Source: CAVXHQ01 sp963761735
GTDB taxonomy: Bacteria; Pseudomonadota; Alphaproteobacteria; Rhodobacterales; Rhodobacteraceae
Length of the DNA: 64,000 nt
Assembly: GCA_963761735.1 (NCBI GenBank)
Contig: CAVXHQ010000003.1
Coordinates: forward strand, 186,001 to 250,000
Reading direction: 5' to 3'
In this document: positions 17,726-27,075 of the stretch, one piece after another
How the letters are laid out: each line of letters opens with the position of its first letter
How positions within the stretch are numbered: the first letter of the stretch is position 1
Position numbers and translations under genes: made by a program
Notes under the pieces: generated by a model
Database searches by the model: none
Seen by the model: only the letters and a program-made list of their open reading frames with translations
What the model was told of the DNA's origin: nothing

Positions 17726-17801
17726 AGAACCGGGGTCTGTCCCGGGCGCGAGGCGACACATGCGATGCGCGCTGCAGGCGTCGAAATTTCAAGGATCTCC
17801 C

Positions 17802-18170
17802 ATGCCAGAGGCAACGCTGACACGAACCGCCATTGCAACAGGCCGCTGGCACGGGGTGCTGACCGGCCCCGATGCGCCCCCCGACCTGCAGGTGACGCAT
17901 CAGGGAACGGTGGTGGCGGGGCTGACGGTGAGCGACCGCGCGGACGGGGACGGCTGGGACGTGATGGTGCCGATCCCTACCGAGCTGATCGGCGACGGCG
18001 TTCAGACATTCGTCATTGCCGACCGGACGAGCGGCGAGACACTGGCGACGTTCGCGCTGATGGCGGGTGAGGCGCTGGCCGGGGACATCCGCGCCGAGAT
18101 CGACCTGCTGCGTGCCGAACTCGACATGCTAAAGCGGGCCTTTCGGCGGCATTGCATCGCGGCGACGTGA
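17802..18170 (+). CDS. Small conserved protein following DUF6478
   Basis: A 122-residue soluble protein beginning MPEATLTRTAIATGRWHGVL. The first 85 residues look like a beta-rich domain (LQVTHQGTVVAGLTVSD and WDVMVPIPTELIGDG), followed by a predicted helical C-terminal segment (IRAEIDLLRAELDMLKRAFR) of coiled-coil character that may oligomerise. No named domain was recognised. It lies 76 bp behind DUF6478, has a good ATG with AGGATCTCCC just ahead, and probably belongs to the same unit. Confidence 0.65.
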   Translation: MPEATLTRTAIATGRWHGVLTGPDAPPDLQVTHQGTVVAGLTVSDRADGDGWDVMVPIPTELIGDGVQTFVIADRTSGETLATFALMAGEALAGDIRAEIDLLRAELDMLKRAFRRHCIAAT

Positions 18171-18233
18171 TAGTGCGCCCGGTCGTCGCGGGACGGTGCG
18201 GACATCTCCGCGGACCGTGCCCGTGGCGCGACG

Positions 18234-18270
18234 CGGAGCCTCCGGCGGGAGTTTTTCTGGCAAGAAAAAA
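18234..18270. repeat. Rhodobacteraceae-type extragenic repeat, copy 1
   Basis: The intergenic sequence GCCTCCGGCGGGAGTTTTT followed by CTGGCAAGAAAA resembles the short repeat seen in many Rhodobacteraceae intergenic regions. A related copy lies near 56250-56292 (GCCTCCGGCGGGGATATTT on the minus strand). It may act as a terminator or a small mobile repeat. Confidence 0.45.
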
Positions 18271-18360
18271 CCGCAGAGCGGGCTCTGACGCGGCGTCGGG
18301 GATGACGGGGGCGGCCGGGACAGGCAGGGTCGCAGCCTATGATTTCCGGAGGAGCCGATC

Positions 18361-20382
18361 ATGACCGCCTCACCATTTCCCCACCTTCTCGCGCCCCTCG
18401 ATCTGGGATTTGCCACCCTGCCGAACCGGGTTTTGATGGGATCGATGCACACCGGCCTCGAGGAGACGGGCGACTGGGGGCGGGTGGCCGCGTTTTACGA
18501 AGCACGCGCGCGGGGCGGTGTCGGTCTTATGGTGACGGGCGGGATCGCGCCGAACCGTGAGGGCGGCGTCTATCCCGGGGCATCGGCGATGGTATCGGAC
18601 GCGGACGTGGCCAACCACCGGATCGTGACCGAGCGCGTCCATGGCGCCGGCGGACGGATCGCGATGCAGGTGCTGCACGCCGGGCGCTATGCCTATGGCA
18701 AGCACTGCGTCGCGCCTTCGGCGATCAAATCGCCCATTTCGCCGTTCGCGCCCACCGCCCTCGACGCGGCGGGGATCGAGAAACAGGTTTCGGACATCGT
18801 GTCGGCGGCGGCCCGCGCCCGCGAGGCGGGATATGACGGCGTCGAGATCATGGGGTCGGAGGGGTATTTCCTCAACCAGTTCCTGGTGACCCGCACCAAC
18901 AAGCGCGACGACGGGTGGGGCGGCAGCTATGAAAACCGGATGCGCCTGCCGGTTGAGGTCGTGTCCCGCGTGCGTGCCGCCGTGGGGCCCGACTTTATCG
19001 TCATCTACCGTTTGTCGATGATCGATCTGGTGCCCGAGGGGTCGTCATGGGCCGAGGTCGTGCAACTGGCCCGCGCGATGGAGGCGGCGGGGGCCACGAT
19101 CCTGAACACCGGCATCGGCTGGCACGAGGCGCGCATCCCGACCATCGCGACGTCCGTGCCGCGCGGCGCCTTTGCCTGGGTCACGAAAAAGCTGATGGGC
19201 GAGGTGGCGATTCCGATCGTCACATCGAACCGGATCAACACGCCGCAGGTCGGCGAAGACCTGCTGGCCGGCGGCCACGCCGACATGGTGTCGATGGCAC
19301 GGCCGTTCCTCGCGGACGCGGATTTCGTGGTCAAGGCGGCGCGCGGGCAGGCGCGGACCATCGCGCCCTGCATCGCCTGCAATCAGGCCTGCCTCGATCA
19401 TACATTCTCGATGAAAATTTCGTCCTGTCTGGTCAACCCGCGCGCCTGCCACGAGACGGAACTTGTCGTCGCGCGCACAGATATGCCCAAACGCGTCGCC
19501 GTCGTCGGGGCCGGTCCTGCCGGTCTGGCCGCGGCGCTGACGGCGGATGAACGGGGGCACGACGTGACGCTTTTCGACAAGGCGGACCGGCTGGGCGGGC
19601 AGTTGCATATGGCCGCCGCCGTGCCCGGCAAGGAAGAATTCGCGGGCCTGATCGACTGGTTTCAGACCAGCGTCGACGACAGCGCCATCACGGTGCGGCT
19701 GGGTGCGGCGCCCGGTGTCGACGACTTTGCCGATTTCGACGAGATCATCATCGCCACCGGGGTTGCACCGCGCGATCCGCACATTCCGGGGCAGGACGGC
19801 CCCAACGTCCTGAATTACATCGATGTTCTGCGCCACGGCGCACCTGTGGGGCGCCGGGTCGCGGTTGTCGGTGCGGGCGGTATCGGGTTCGACGTTTCGG
19901 AGTTTCTGGTGACGGGAGACAGCACGACAGAGGATCTGACAGGCTGGCTGCGCGAATGGGGCGTGACGGACCCGGTGGAGGCACGCGGCGGTCTGGCGCC
20001 CGGCGGCCCGCGCCCCGATGCGCCGGTACGCGAGGTCGTTCTGTTGCAACGCAAGGCCGAGAAACTGGGCAAGCGCCTGGGCAAGACGACCGGCTGGATT
20101 CACCGCGCGGGCCTGCAGATGAAAGCAGTCGAGATGCTGGGCGGCGTCGCCTATGACCGGATCGACGCGGACGGGCTGCACGTCACGGTGGATGGCACAG
20201 CACGGGTGATCGGGGTCGACACCGTCGTGCTGTGTGCCGGTCAGGTGCCAGAGCGCACACTGGCCGATGCGCTGATCGCGGCAGGTCGCAACGTGCATGT
20301 GATCGGTGGCGCGGACGTGGCCGCCGAACTCGACGCGAAACGTGCCATCGATCAGGGAACGCGGCTGGCGGCCACCGTTTAG
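18361..20382 (+). CDS. fadH: NADPH-dependent 2,4-dienoyl-CoA reductase
   Basis: A 673-residue protein, the same length as E. coli FadH (672). The N-terminal FMN/TIM-barrel domain (1-345) contains GVEIMGSEGYFLNQF and the active-site TNKRDDGWGGSYENR. The 4Fe-4S cysteines lie around residues 336-355 (CIACNQAC...SSC). The C-terminal FAD/NAD(P) part has VGAGPAGLAAAL near 380 and VVGAGGIGFDV near 500. It reduces 2,4-dienoyl-CoA in the oxidation of unsaturated fatty acids. A GGAGGAG ribosome-binding site precedes the ATG. It stands alone, with a converging VOC gene behind it. Confidence 0.93.
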   Translation: MTASPFPHLLAPLDLGFATLPNRVLMGSMHTGLEETGDWGRVAAFYEARARGGVGLMVTGGIAPNREGGVYPGASAMVSDADVANHRIVTERVHGAGGRIAMQVLHAGRYAYGKHCVAPSAIKSPISPFAPTALDAAGIEKQVSDIVSAAARAREAGYDGVEIMGSEGYFLNQFLVTRTNKRDDGWGGSYENRMRLPVEVVSRVRAAVGPDFIVIYRLSMIDLVPEGSSWAEVVQLARAMEAAGATILNTGIGWHEARIPTIATSVPRGAFAWVTKKLMGEVAIPIVTSNRINTPQVGEDLLAGGHADMVSMARPFLADADFVVKAARGQARTIAPCIACNQACLDHTFSMKISSCLVNPRACHETELVVARTDMPKRVAVVGAGPAGLAAALTADERGHDVTLFDKADRLGGQLHMAAAVPGKEEFAGLIDWFQTSVDDSAITVRLGAAPGVDDFADFDEIIIATGVAPRDPHIPGQDGPNVLNYIDVLRHGAPVGRRVAVVGAGGIGFDVSEFLVTGDSTTEDLTGWLREWGVTDPVEARGGLAPGGPRPDAPVREVVLLQRKAEKLGKRLGKTTGWIHRAGLQMKAVEMLGGVAYDRIDADGLHVTVDGTARVIGVDTVVLCAGQVPERTLADALIAAGRNVHVIGGADVAAELDAKRAIDQGTRLAATV

Positions 20383-20391
20383 CGGGGCCGG

Positions 20392-20754
20392 TCAGGCGCC
20401 CGTCACCGGTTCCCACAACTCGACGGGGTTGCCATCGGGATCGTGGATCCGCGCAAACCGCCCGACCTTGGGGCTGTCCCATTCGGCGCGCGTCTCGGCC
20501 GCGATGTCCGCCGCTTTCAGCTGCGCCAGCATCGCGTCCATGTCCGGAACGCGGAAATTGATCATCCACTGCTGCTCCGGGCGCCCGAAATAATCGGTGT
20601 CGCGCGGAAACGGCGCGAACACGGTCGGCCCCGCCTGCTGTGGCCAGACGTAATCCTCGGGCTTTACCCCCAGATGCGTCGCGTACCATTCCGCAAGGGC
20701 CTCCGGCGCGTCCGAGCGAAAAAAGAACCCGCCGATGCCTGTTACCTTTTCCAT
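20392..20754 (-). CDS. VOC family (glyoxalase/bleomycin resistance) protein
   Basis: A 120-residue single VOC fold of two βαβββ units. The first (FFFRSDAPEALAEWYATHLG) and second (INFRVPDMDAMLAQLKA) halves are clear, and the C-terminal IHDPDGNPVELWEP supplies the usual metal-binding Glu. The substrate is not known; family members include glyoxalases and dioxygenases. It converges on fadH and is divergent from the LysR gene at 20939. Confidence 0.8.
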   Translation of the reverse strand: MEKVTGIGGFFFRSDAPEALAEWYATHLGVKPEDYVWPQQAGPTVFAPFPRDTDYFGRPEQQWMINFRVPDMDAMLAQLKAADIAAETRAEWDSPKVGRFARIHDPDGNPVELWEPVTGA

Positions 20755-20938
20755 GCCGATCCCTCCGTTTTCAGGGCAATCCTAGACCCCGAAACGGCGT
20801 AGGGACAAGGCGGTTGGCGATCGCGCATTGTTCGCGCGACCCCAACACTCCGTGCAAAGACCACCCTATTGTCCGTTTTTTGACCCAATCTGCGGGCATC
20901 ACCGAGGCAACGAATTTGAATTGGAAGGGTGCGCGCCT

Positions 20939-21844
20939 ATGGATCGCCTGACGGAAATGGAGGCCTTTGCCACGGTCGTGGATCAGGGAGGCTTTACCGA
21001 TGCCGCCAAGAAGATGGGCATCTCGAAGTCGGCGGTGTCCAAGCATGTCTCCTCGCTGGAGGCCCGCCTTGGCGCGCGGTTGCTGAACCGGACGACGCGC
21101 CGGGTCTCGCCCACCGAGATCGGGCTGGCGTATTACGACCGGGCGCGGCGCGTTCTGAACGACGCGGGCGAGGCCGACGCGCTGGTCACCTCGATGCAGT
21201 CGGCGCCTTCGGGGCTGTTGCGGATATCCGTGGCGACGGATTTCGGCGTCAATCACCTGTCGCCGGTCCTGGGCGAATTCCTGACGGAATTTCCGGACAT
21301 CACCGTCAATATGGTCCTCAACAACCGCTACGTCGAACTGATCTCGGAAGGGTTCGACATGGCCGTCCGCATCGGCGACCTGGAGGACAGCACCCTGCGC
21401 GCCCGCAAGCTGACCGAAACCACCAAGCGGATGATCGCGGCACCCGGATATTTCGAGCAGTACGGACGGCCCGAGAAGATCGACGATCTGAATACCCACA
21501 AGCTGTTGCATTATTCGAACCAGTCGAACGGCGCGGTGTGGAAAATCACGGCGCCGTCGGGGGAAAAACGTCAAATTCGAACCGCGGGCTGGTTGACGGT
21601 CAATGACGGGCAAAGCCTGCTGAACGCCTGCATCTCGGGCCTTGGCATCGCGTACCTGCCGTCGTTTCTCTATGCCGATGCGATGGCCGAGGGCCTTGTC
21701 GAAGAGGCGATCCCCGAATTGCCGGTCGATACGCAGGGCATCTATGCGGTCTATCCGCCGGGCCGGTTCACCCAGCCAAAGGTCCGCGCGTTCATCGACT
21801 TTCTGGTGAATTCCTTTGCCGGAAAAGGCCCGGACGTCTGGTAA
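20939..21844 (+). CDS. LysR-family transcriptional regulator
   Basis: A 301-residue LysR protein. The N-terminal winged helix-turn-helix spans about residues 1-60 (GGFTDAAKKMGISKSAVSKHVSSLEARLGARLL). The effector domain (about 90-295) has GLLRISVATDFGVNHLSPVL and a C-terminal PPGRFTQPKVRAFIDFL. The ATG at 20939 starts at MDRLTEMEAF; an upstream in-frame extension is not typical. It belongs to the CrgA/AaeR-like branch. The target may be the divergent VOC gene, which is common for LysR proteins, but no palindrome was seen. Confidence 0.88.
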   Translation: MDRLTEMEAFATVVDQGGFTDAAKKMGISKSAVSKHVSSLEARLGARLLNRTTRRVSPTEIGLAYYDRARRVLNDAGEADALVTSMQSAPSGLLRISVATDFGVNHLSPVLGEFLTEFPDITVNMVLNNRYVELISEGFDMAVRIGDLEDSTLRARKLTETTKRMIAAPGYFEQYGRPEKIDDLNTHKLLHYSNQSNGAVWKITAPSGEKRQIRTAGWLTVNDGQSLLNACISGLGIAYLPSFLYADAMAEGLVEEAIPELPVDTQGIYAVYPPGRFTQPKVRAFIDFLVNSFAGKGPDVW

Positions 21845-21892
21845 GATCGCCGTACCGACAGGAAACAGGCAACTTCGGGCGCGCATGTCGCT

Positions 21893-22858
21893 CTATGGCG
21901 TGGAGGTGAGGATCACCTCGACACGGCGGTTTGCCGCGCGGCCCTCGGGCGTCAGGTTGGTGGCCAGCGGCGCAAGGTATCCCATGCCTTCGGCGACCAT
22001 CTGTGCGGCGGAAATATCGTAGGCCTGAACGAGGCGCGCCACGACCGACGCGGCGCGGCGGCGCGACAGCGCGATGTTGCCATCGAGTGAGCCCGTGGCG
22101 TCGGTGTGACCCACGAGGGCGACCTGCCTGTCTGGGTCGGCGCGCAGATAGGACGCCAGCGCCGCAAGCGAGACAAATTCACCGGGACCGAGGTCGGCAG
22201 CGCCGGAGGGAAACGCCAGATCGCTCAGGACGACGCGGCCCTGCCCCTCGAGGGCGGCACCGAAATCGGCGGGCAGGCCGGCGGGCGTATCCGTCGGCAT
22301 ATCGGCGGACGGCGCGCGCAGGGCCCGCTCGTCGGTTTCGGCCTCTGGCGGTGCCGCGATGCCGGCTGGCGACAGGCGGATGATCTGGACGAACCCGGCG
22401 CGCGGCGAGCGGCTGACCAGCACGCTGGCGGCCTCGCCCGTGGGGCGCAGGGCGGACAGGAACCGGAAATCGCCCAGATCGACGTACATCGCGGGCGGCG
22501 ACAGGACATCGGTGCCGAACCGGAAGTCGAACCCGCCGCAGGCATGCGTTTCACAGTCGAGTATGATTGCATAGCCCTGTGCCAGCAGCTGTTCGCGCAG
22601 AGGGGCGATGATCTGCGCGGTAGCAAGGTCGGGCGCGTCGATCCGCCAGGCCTGACGCAGGATTGCGCCGTCGTGGGCCCCGGTCGGAACCGCGCCCCCG
22701 GTAAAGGCGCCACGGGGCAAAAGATAGCGACCGGTGGGCTCGGTTATTTCGGCGGTCAGTTCGGCGTTGCGCGGCAGGGCCAGTGCGGCGTCGTCCTGCG
22801 CGTAGATCGGCGATGCGCAGGAAAGTGCAAGAAGCAGCGGGGCAATCCGGCCCGTCAT
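21893..22858 (-). CDS. OmpA-family outer membrane/peptidoglycan-binding protein
   Basis: A 321-residue protein with a signal peptide (MTGRIAPLLLALSCASPIYA). The N-terminal half is a unique domain (PTGRYLLPRGAF, FDFRFGTDVLSPPAMYVDLGDF) and the C-terminal third is an OmpA domain: FPSGAADLGPGEFVSLAALASYL, VALVGHTDATGSLDGNIALS and the closing RAANRRVEVIL. It should bind meso-diaminopimelate in peptidoglycan. It is the last gene of a three-gene run, overlapping the GNAT stop by four bases. Confidence 0.88.
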   Translation of the reverse strand: MTGRIAPLLLALSCASPIYAQDDAALALPRNAELTAEITEPTGRYLLPRGAFTGGAVPTGAHDGAILRQAWRIDAPDLATAQIIAPLREQLLAQGYAIILDCETHACGGFDFRFGTDVLSPPAMYVDLGDFRFLSALRPTGEAASVLVSRSPRAGFVQIIRLSPAGIAAPPEAETDERALRAPSADMPTDTPAGLPADFGAALEGQGRVVLSDLAFPSGAADLGPGEFVSLAALASYLRADPDRQVALVGHTDATGSLDGNIALSRRRAASVVARLVQAYDISAAQMVAEGMGYLAPLATNLTPEGRAANRRVEVILTSTP

Positions 22859-23589
22859 CGGGTGCGCAGGATGCGATAGTGATAGTGGGTGACGATCCGC
22901 ATGCCGATGCCGGCGTAGAGCGCGCACGCCGCCCCGTTGGCGCGGGTGACCAGCAGCGCCAGATCGCGCGCCCCCTGCCCCGCGGCCCAATGACCCGCCG
23001 CATGCATCATGTCGCGCCCGAGGCCGGACCGGCGGAACGGCGGCGCCACCTCGAGGGCATGAAGCATGGCGAGAGGACCGTCGCAGGCGACGAAAGCGGT
23101 GGCGGCGGGACTGTCGCCCGCGCGGCCCAGCAGCGTCGTTCTGGGCGTGCGGGCGCGCGCCATCACCGCACGGCGCGCCGGGCCGATGCCGCCGGCGGCC
23201 CAGATTTCAGCCTGCGCCGCAATCGCGGGCCAGGCGCAGAACGTGCGCAGCATTTCCAGCGGGCGCGCGGTCAGGGCCGCCACGGGAGCGCTGAACGCCA
23301 CGACCGGGTCCATCACGGCATAGCCGCGCACGGCGAGAAGCGCATCGAGCGCGTCGTCCCCCTCGCGGACCTGAAACAGGCAGGATTGCCCCATCGCCAG
23401 CATCGCGGCCTCGGCGGCGGGCAGATGCGCCGTGATCTCATCTGCGGACGTGCCGGGCCTGACGGTCGCGGCACTGGCCCGGCTGCCGCCACCCTGTCCT
23501 TCGCGCAGCGTGACCGGCCCCACATCGCGCAGCGTTGCGGCAGGCCAGGTGGCATCGGACGCCGCAAAGATCCGGGCGGACGTCGTCAT
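22855..23589 (-). CDS. GNAT family N-acetyltransferase
   Basis: A 244-residue GNAT protein whose acetyl-CoA site is at the C terminus: HALEVAPPFRRSGLGRDMMHAAGHWA, about residues 178-205, followed by LALLVTRANGAACALYAGIGM. The N-terminal half (about 1-120) is less typical. The start at 23589 follows the cinA-like stop by eight bases, and the 3' end overlaps ompA by four (ATGA), so the three genes are one unit. The substrate is unknown. Confidence 0.85.
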   Translation of the reverse strand: MTTSARIFAASDATWPAATLRDVGPVTLREGQGGGSRASAATVRPGTSADEITAHLPAAEAAMLAMGQSCLFQVREGDDALDALLAVRGYAVMDPVVAFSAPVAALTARPLEMLRTFCAWPAIAAQAEIWAAGGIGPARRAVMARARTPRTTLLGRAGDSPAATAFVACDGPLAMLHALEVAPPFRRSGLGRDMMHAAGHWAAGQGARDLALLVTRANGAACALYAGIGMRIVTHYHYRILRTR

Positions 23590-23597
23590 CGCCGGGC

Positions 23598-24320
23598 CTA
23601 TTGCGCGAACAGCGCGTGCAACCGCGTCATCGCCGCGGCCACCCTGTCCGGATCGGTGCCGCGCACCACGACGTTCGCGCCGTAGCGCCCGTCCTTCTGG
23701 TAGGGATAGCTGCCGAACGACAGATCGTCGAATTCCTGCGCCAGCGTGCTCAGCGGCCCGGCGATGTCGCCCTCGCCCCGCGCGACCCGCAGACTTTCGG
23801 ACAGCAGCGGCGTGCCGCCGGTCAGCGTCGGCAGGACACTTGCCACCATTGCCTGAAAGATCGCCGGCACGCCGGCCATGACGTGCACGTTGCGCAGGGT
23901 GAAACCGGGGGCGACGCTGACCGGGTTGTCGATCAGCGTGGCACCTTCGGGGATGCGGGCCATGCGCAAGCGGGCCTCGTTCAGCGTCGCACCGGTTTTG
24001 GCGTAATGCGCGGCAAGCAGCGCGCGGGCGTCGTCGCGCACGTCGATCGGCACATCGAAGGCGGCGGCGATGCAATCGGCGGTGATGTCGTCATGCGTCG
24101 GGCCGATCCCGCCGCTGGTGATGACGTGATCGAACGCGCCCGACAGCGCCCGCACGGCGGCGGTGATGGCGGCTGCATCGTCGGAGACGACGCGCACTTC
24201 GCGCAGATCGATGCCCGCCTGCGTCAGCTGGCCCGCAAGGTGGTACATGTTGGCGTCGCGGGTGCGGCCCGAGAGGATCTCGTCGCCGATCACCAGCATC
24301 GCGGCGGTTGGATTGTGCAT
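23598..24320 (-). CDS. CinA-N / MoaB-type molybdopterin-binding domain protein
   Basis: A 240-residue stand-alone MoCF-biosynthesis domain similar to the N-terminal domain of CinA. It begins MHNPTAAMLVIGDEILSGRT, has the SGGIGPTHDDITADCIA motif near residue 70 and APGFTLRNVHVMAGVP in the middle. Alphaproteobacteria often carry this shorter form beside GNAT genes. It may act on pyrophosphate linkages of damaged nucleotides, as suggested for CinA, but that is an inference. It is divergent from sfsA (55 bp). Confidence 0.85.
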   Translation of the reverse strand: MHNPTAAMLVIGDEILSGRTRDANMYHLAGQLTQAGIDLREVRVVSDDAAAITAAVRALSGAFDHVITSGGIGPTHDDITADCIAAAFDVPIDVRDDARALLAAHYAKTGATLNEARLRMARIPEGATLIDNPVSVAPGFTLRNVHVMAGVPAIFQAMVASVLPTLTGGTPLLSESLRVARGEGDIAGPLSTLAQEFDDLSFGSYPYQKDGRYGANVVVRGTDPDRVAAAMTRLHALFAQ

Positions 24321-24375
24321 GTCTTCGGTCCTCTGCTGGCTTTCGCGGTGCCGCCCCGTGGTATAGGCGGGGGCC

Positions 24376-25077
24376 ATGCGCTTTGCCACTCCTCTCGTTG
24401 CCGCGCGGCTGGTGCGGCGGTACAAACGGTTTCTGGCCGATATGGTCCTCGACACCGGCGAGGAAGTGACCGTCCATTGCCCCAACCCCGGGTCGATGAT
24501 GGGGCTCGCCGCACCCGGTACGCGCTGCTGGATCGAGCGGAACGACGATCCGAAACGAAAACTACGGTACGGCTGGCGCCTTGTGGAACACGCGGACGGC
24601 GCCTTTACCGGCATCGATACCGGCGTGCCGAACCGCGTCGTGCGCGCGGCGCTGCTGGCGCATCGTATCCCCGGCCTGCCGCCCTATGACAGCGTCCGCG
24701 CAGAGGTCAAATACGGCACCGGCAGCCGGGTGGATTTCGTTCTTGGCGGTGCCGTCGACACCTATCTCGAGGTCAAGAGCGTGACGCTGAGCCGCACCCC
24801 CGGGCTGGCCGAGTTTCCCGATTGCGTGACGGCGCGCGGCACGAAACATCTGGCCGAACTGGCGCGGGTGGTGGCACGGGGGCACCGCGCGGTGATGTTG
24901 TACCTCGTGCAGCGGACGGACGCCCGTCGCGTAACCCTCGCCGCCGATATCGATCCCGCCTACGCGACAGGTTTCGCCGCGGCGCGCGCGGCGGGCGTGG
25001 GCGTGCTGTGTCTGGCGACCACGATCACGCCGCAGGCCATCGCGGTGGCCGGACCGCTGCCGTTTCACAGCCCCTGA
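24376..25077 (+). CDS. sfsA: SfsA family sugar fermentation stimulation / nuclease-like protein
   Basis: A 233-residue protein matching SfsA in length and motifs: ARLVRRYKRFLADM, VTVHCPNPGSMMGLAAPG, and SRVDFVLGGAVDTYLEVKSVTLS, with LAEFPDCVTARGTKHL. The family has an endonuclease-like fold with the conserved Asp and ExK-type residues (EVKSV); the biochemical role in this organism is unknown. It is followed by map. Confidence 0.9.
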   Translation: MRFATPLVAARLVRRYKRFLADMVLDTGEEVTVHCPNPGSMMGLAAPGTRCWIERNDDPKRKLRYGWRLVEHADGAFTGIDTGVPNRVVRAALLAHRIPGLPPYDSVRAEVKYGTGSRVDFVLGGAVDTYLEVKSVTLSRTPGLAEFPDCVTARGTKHLAELARVVARGHRAVMLYLVQRTDARRVTLAADIDPAYATGFAAARAAGVGVLCLATTITPQAIAVAGPLPFHSP

Positions 25078-25202
25078 CGCGCATTTCCGGCGCGAACCGG
25101 TGCCCGGGTTGCGCAAACCGGCCGCGCGGCGGCCTGCCTGTCTTCCAAAGCGGGCGATGATTGCCTATGTGATCCCCACAGATATCGAAAAGGACGCGTG
25201 GC

Positions 25203-26012
25203 GTGGACGATCATCAGGGACGGCTGACCAAGGACGGCATTCGCATCTACGAACCGAGCGATTTCGCCGGCATGAACCGTGCCGGGCGGCTCGCGGCGCA
25301 GATCCTCGACGATATCGCGGTGCATGTGGTGCCGGGCCAGACCACCGCAGCACTCGACGCGCTTATCACCGGTTGGGTCCACGCGGCGGGGGCGACATCG
25401 GCGACGATCGGCTACAAGGGGTACAAGCATGCCTCCTGCATCAGCCTCAATCACGTGGTCTGTCACGGAATACCCGGCGACAAGGTCCTGAAAGACGGCG
25501 ATATCCTGAACATCGACGTCACCGTGATCCTCGACGGCTGGTACGGCGACACCAGCCGGATGTACGTCGCGGGGAAACTGGGCCGCAAGGCCGAGCGCCT
25601 CGTTCAGGTGACCCATGACGCCCTGATGAAAGGCATCGAGGCCGCGCGCCCGGGCAATACCTTTGGCGACATCGGCGCCGCTATCCAGACCTATGCCGAA
25701 GGCAACCGCATGTCCGTGGTACGCGATTTCTGCGGTCACGGGCTGGGCCGCGTATTTCATGCGCCGCCCAACGTGCTGCATTACGGCCGTCCCGGCACCG
25801 GCCCGCGCCTCGAGGAAGGGATGTTCTTTACCATCGAACCGATGGTAAACCTCGGGCGTCCCGAGACCAAGGTCCTGGGCGACGACTGGACCGCCGTGAC
25901 CCGCGACAAATCGCTGTCCGCGCAGTTCGAACATTCCATCGGCATCACCGCGCAGGGGGCCGAGATTTTCACGCTGTCGCCCGCCGGACGGTTTCATCCC
26001 ACCTACGGGTGA
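25203..26012 (+). CDS. map: Methionine aminopeptidase, type I
   Basis: A 269-residue enzyme that removes the initiator methionine. The metal ligands are seen in NHVVCHGIPG, NIDVTVILDGWYGDTSRMY (two Asp), CGHGLGRVFHAPPNVLHY (His), FFTIEPMVN (Glu) and SAQFEHSIGI (Glu). The annotated GTG start at 25203 gives an N-terminal extension common in alphaproteobacterial MetAP; a later ATG at 25272 would truncate the fold. It is probably co-oriented with but separate from sfsA (125 bp). Confidence 0.92.
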   Translation: MDDHQGRLTKDGIRIYEPSDFAGMNRAGRLAAQILDDIAVHVVPGQTTAALDALITGWVHAAGATSATIGYKGYKHASCISLNHVVCHGIPGDKVLKDGDILNIDVTVILDGWYGDTSRMYVAGKLGRKAERLVQVTHDALMKGIEAARPGNTFGDIGAAIQTYAEGNRMSVVRDFCGHGLGRVFHAPPNVLHYGRPGTGPRLEEGMFFTIEPMVNLGRPETKVLGDDWTAVTRDKSLSAQFEHSIGITAQGAEIFTLSPAGRFHPTYG

Positions 26013-26173
26013 AACGACGCCGCGAGAGCCGCAATGGCGCCCGGCCGAGACGGAGCCGGACGCGGGTTGCAGCGCCGGGTAAGACGGTTCGCCCGCGCGT
26101 CGATGGCGGGCGCCACGCGGGACCCCGGGCGGCCGGAGCGATGCGACATCCCTTCGGTCCCGGGCTACGTTCG

Positions 26174-26560
26174 TCACCGCGCCGGTCCTGCGCGCCCCGG
26201 ACCGCTGACGATACGGCAGTTCCCCGGTCCGGCGTCCGGACCGCAAAGGTCGAGGACGTGTTTTCCGCCTTCTTTCATCCCGTTCACCGGCTGGGCGACG
26301 ACCCCGCCGAACCGCGCCTCGGACACCAGAACCGGACGTCCTTTGATAAGACAGCGGACCCGCACGCAGGCAAAGATCGTATCGGAGTCGGCATATTGCC
26401 ACGCAAGGCCGCCGCCCGGTCCGGCATTGCCGAACCGCAGGGGCCTGCCCGCACCATCGACGGCACGCGCAAGGCATGCCTCGCAAAAGCGCCACGGATA
26501 CCGGGGGGCGCCGCGCAGGGCCACGCCACAGCCGGGACAGTGATGATCCGCCAGGCTCAT
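26174..26560 (-). CDS. Small zinc-ribbon-like conserved protein
   Basis: A 128-residue protein with two CxxC-like pairs: HHCPGCGVALRG (residues 7-12) and FCEACLARA (about 25-30). The next part, FGNAGPGGGLAWQYADSD with IKGRPVLVSEARFGGVVAQPV, fits a Rhodobacteraceae protein family I recall only as hypothetical. The start overlaps the stop of the upstream gene (ATGA). The C-terminal 35 residues look less conserved and may run past the true end of the family. The function is unknown; a metal-binding ribbon is likely. Confidence 0.65.
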   Translation of the reverse strand: MSLADHHCPGCGVALRGAPRYPWRFCEACLARAVDGAGRPLRFGNAGPGGGLAWQYADSDTIFACVRVRCLIKGRPVLVSEARFGGVVAQPVNGMKEGGKHVLDLCGPDAGPGNCRIVSGPGRAGPAR

Positions 26561-27075
26561 CCGGCCAGCCAACGCGACACGGCGGCGCGCAGGGCATCCG
26601 GCGTCACATCGGGCGGCAGGCCGGTACCCGGTATCGAAAACCCTTCGGGCGGCGAGATCGGCAGAACCGTCACGCCGGGCGGTGTCGCAATGCCCACGAT
26701 CGGTTCCCACGGGCTGAGGGCGCCATTACGCCCGACACCGCGTGCCGACAGGACGTGGCGGATGGGCATCTGGCGGATCGGCGAGGCCGCGACGATGGCC
26801 TGCACCGCGCTGTTGCGCCGCCCGCTGAAATACATGGCCCCGTAGGTCGCGGCCATGACAAGGTACAGGGTCGCGACAGCCGGGGCCGAGATCATGTCGC
26901 CCCCCAGCCCCAGATGCGGAATCGTGCCGCCCCCGATCAGGACACCGACAAATCCAAGGTAAAGCCGGACCCGGAACCTGCGCCCCACATAGGGATCGCG
27001 CAAATGCGCCGCAATCGCCGCCTCGTCGATATCGGCCCGCCGGGCGGTCACGACAATCTCCTCCTTGTCGGGCAT
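26557..27075 (-). CDS. Two-helix membrane protein of unknown function
   Basis: A 172-residue protein starting MPDKEEIVVTARRADIDEAA. Two hydrophobic segments at about residues 38-60 (LYLGFVGVLIGGGTI) and 66-85 (APAVATLYLVMAATYGAMYF) form a hairpin. The layout (N-terminal short domain, helix pair, C-terminal soluble part with IPGTGLPPDVTPDALRAAV) resembles YcxB-like proteins, but this is a weak likeness. The start touches the rsmD stop (TGATG) and the end overlaps the next gene. Confidence 0.65.
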   Translation of the reverse strand: MPDKEEIVVTARRADIDEAAIAAHLRDPYVGRRFRVRLYLGFVGVLIGGGTIPHLGLGGDMISAPAVATLYLVMAATYGAMYFSGRRNSAVQAIVAASPIRQMPIRHVLSARGVGRNGALSPWEPIVGIATPPGVTVLPISPPEGFSIPGTGLPPDVTPDALRAAVSRWLAG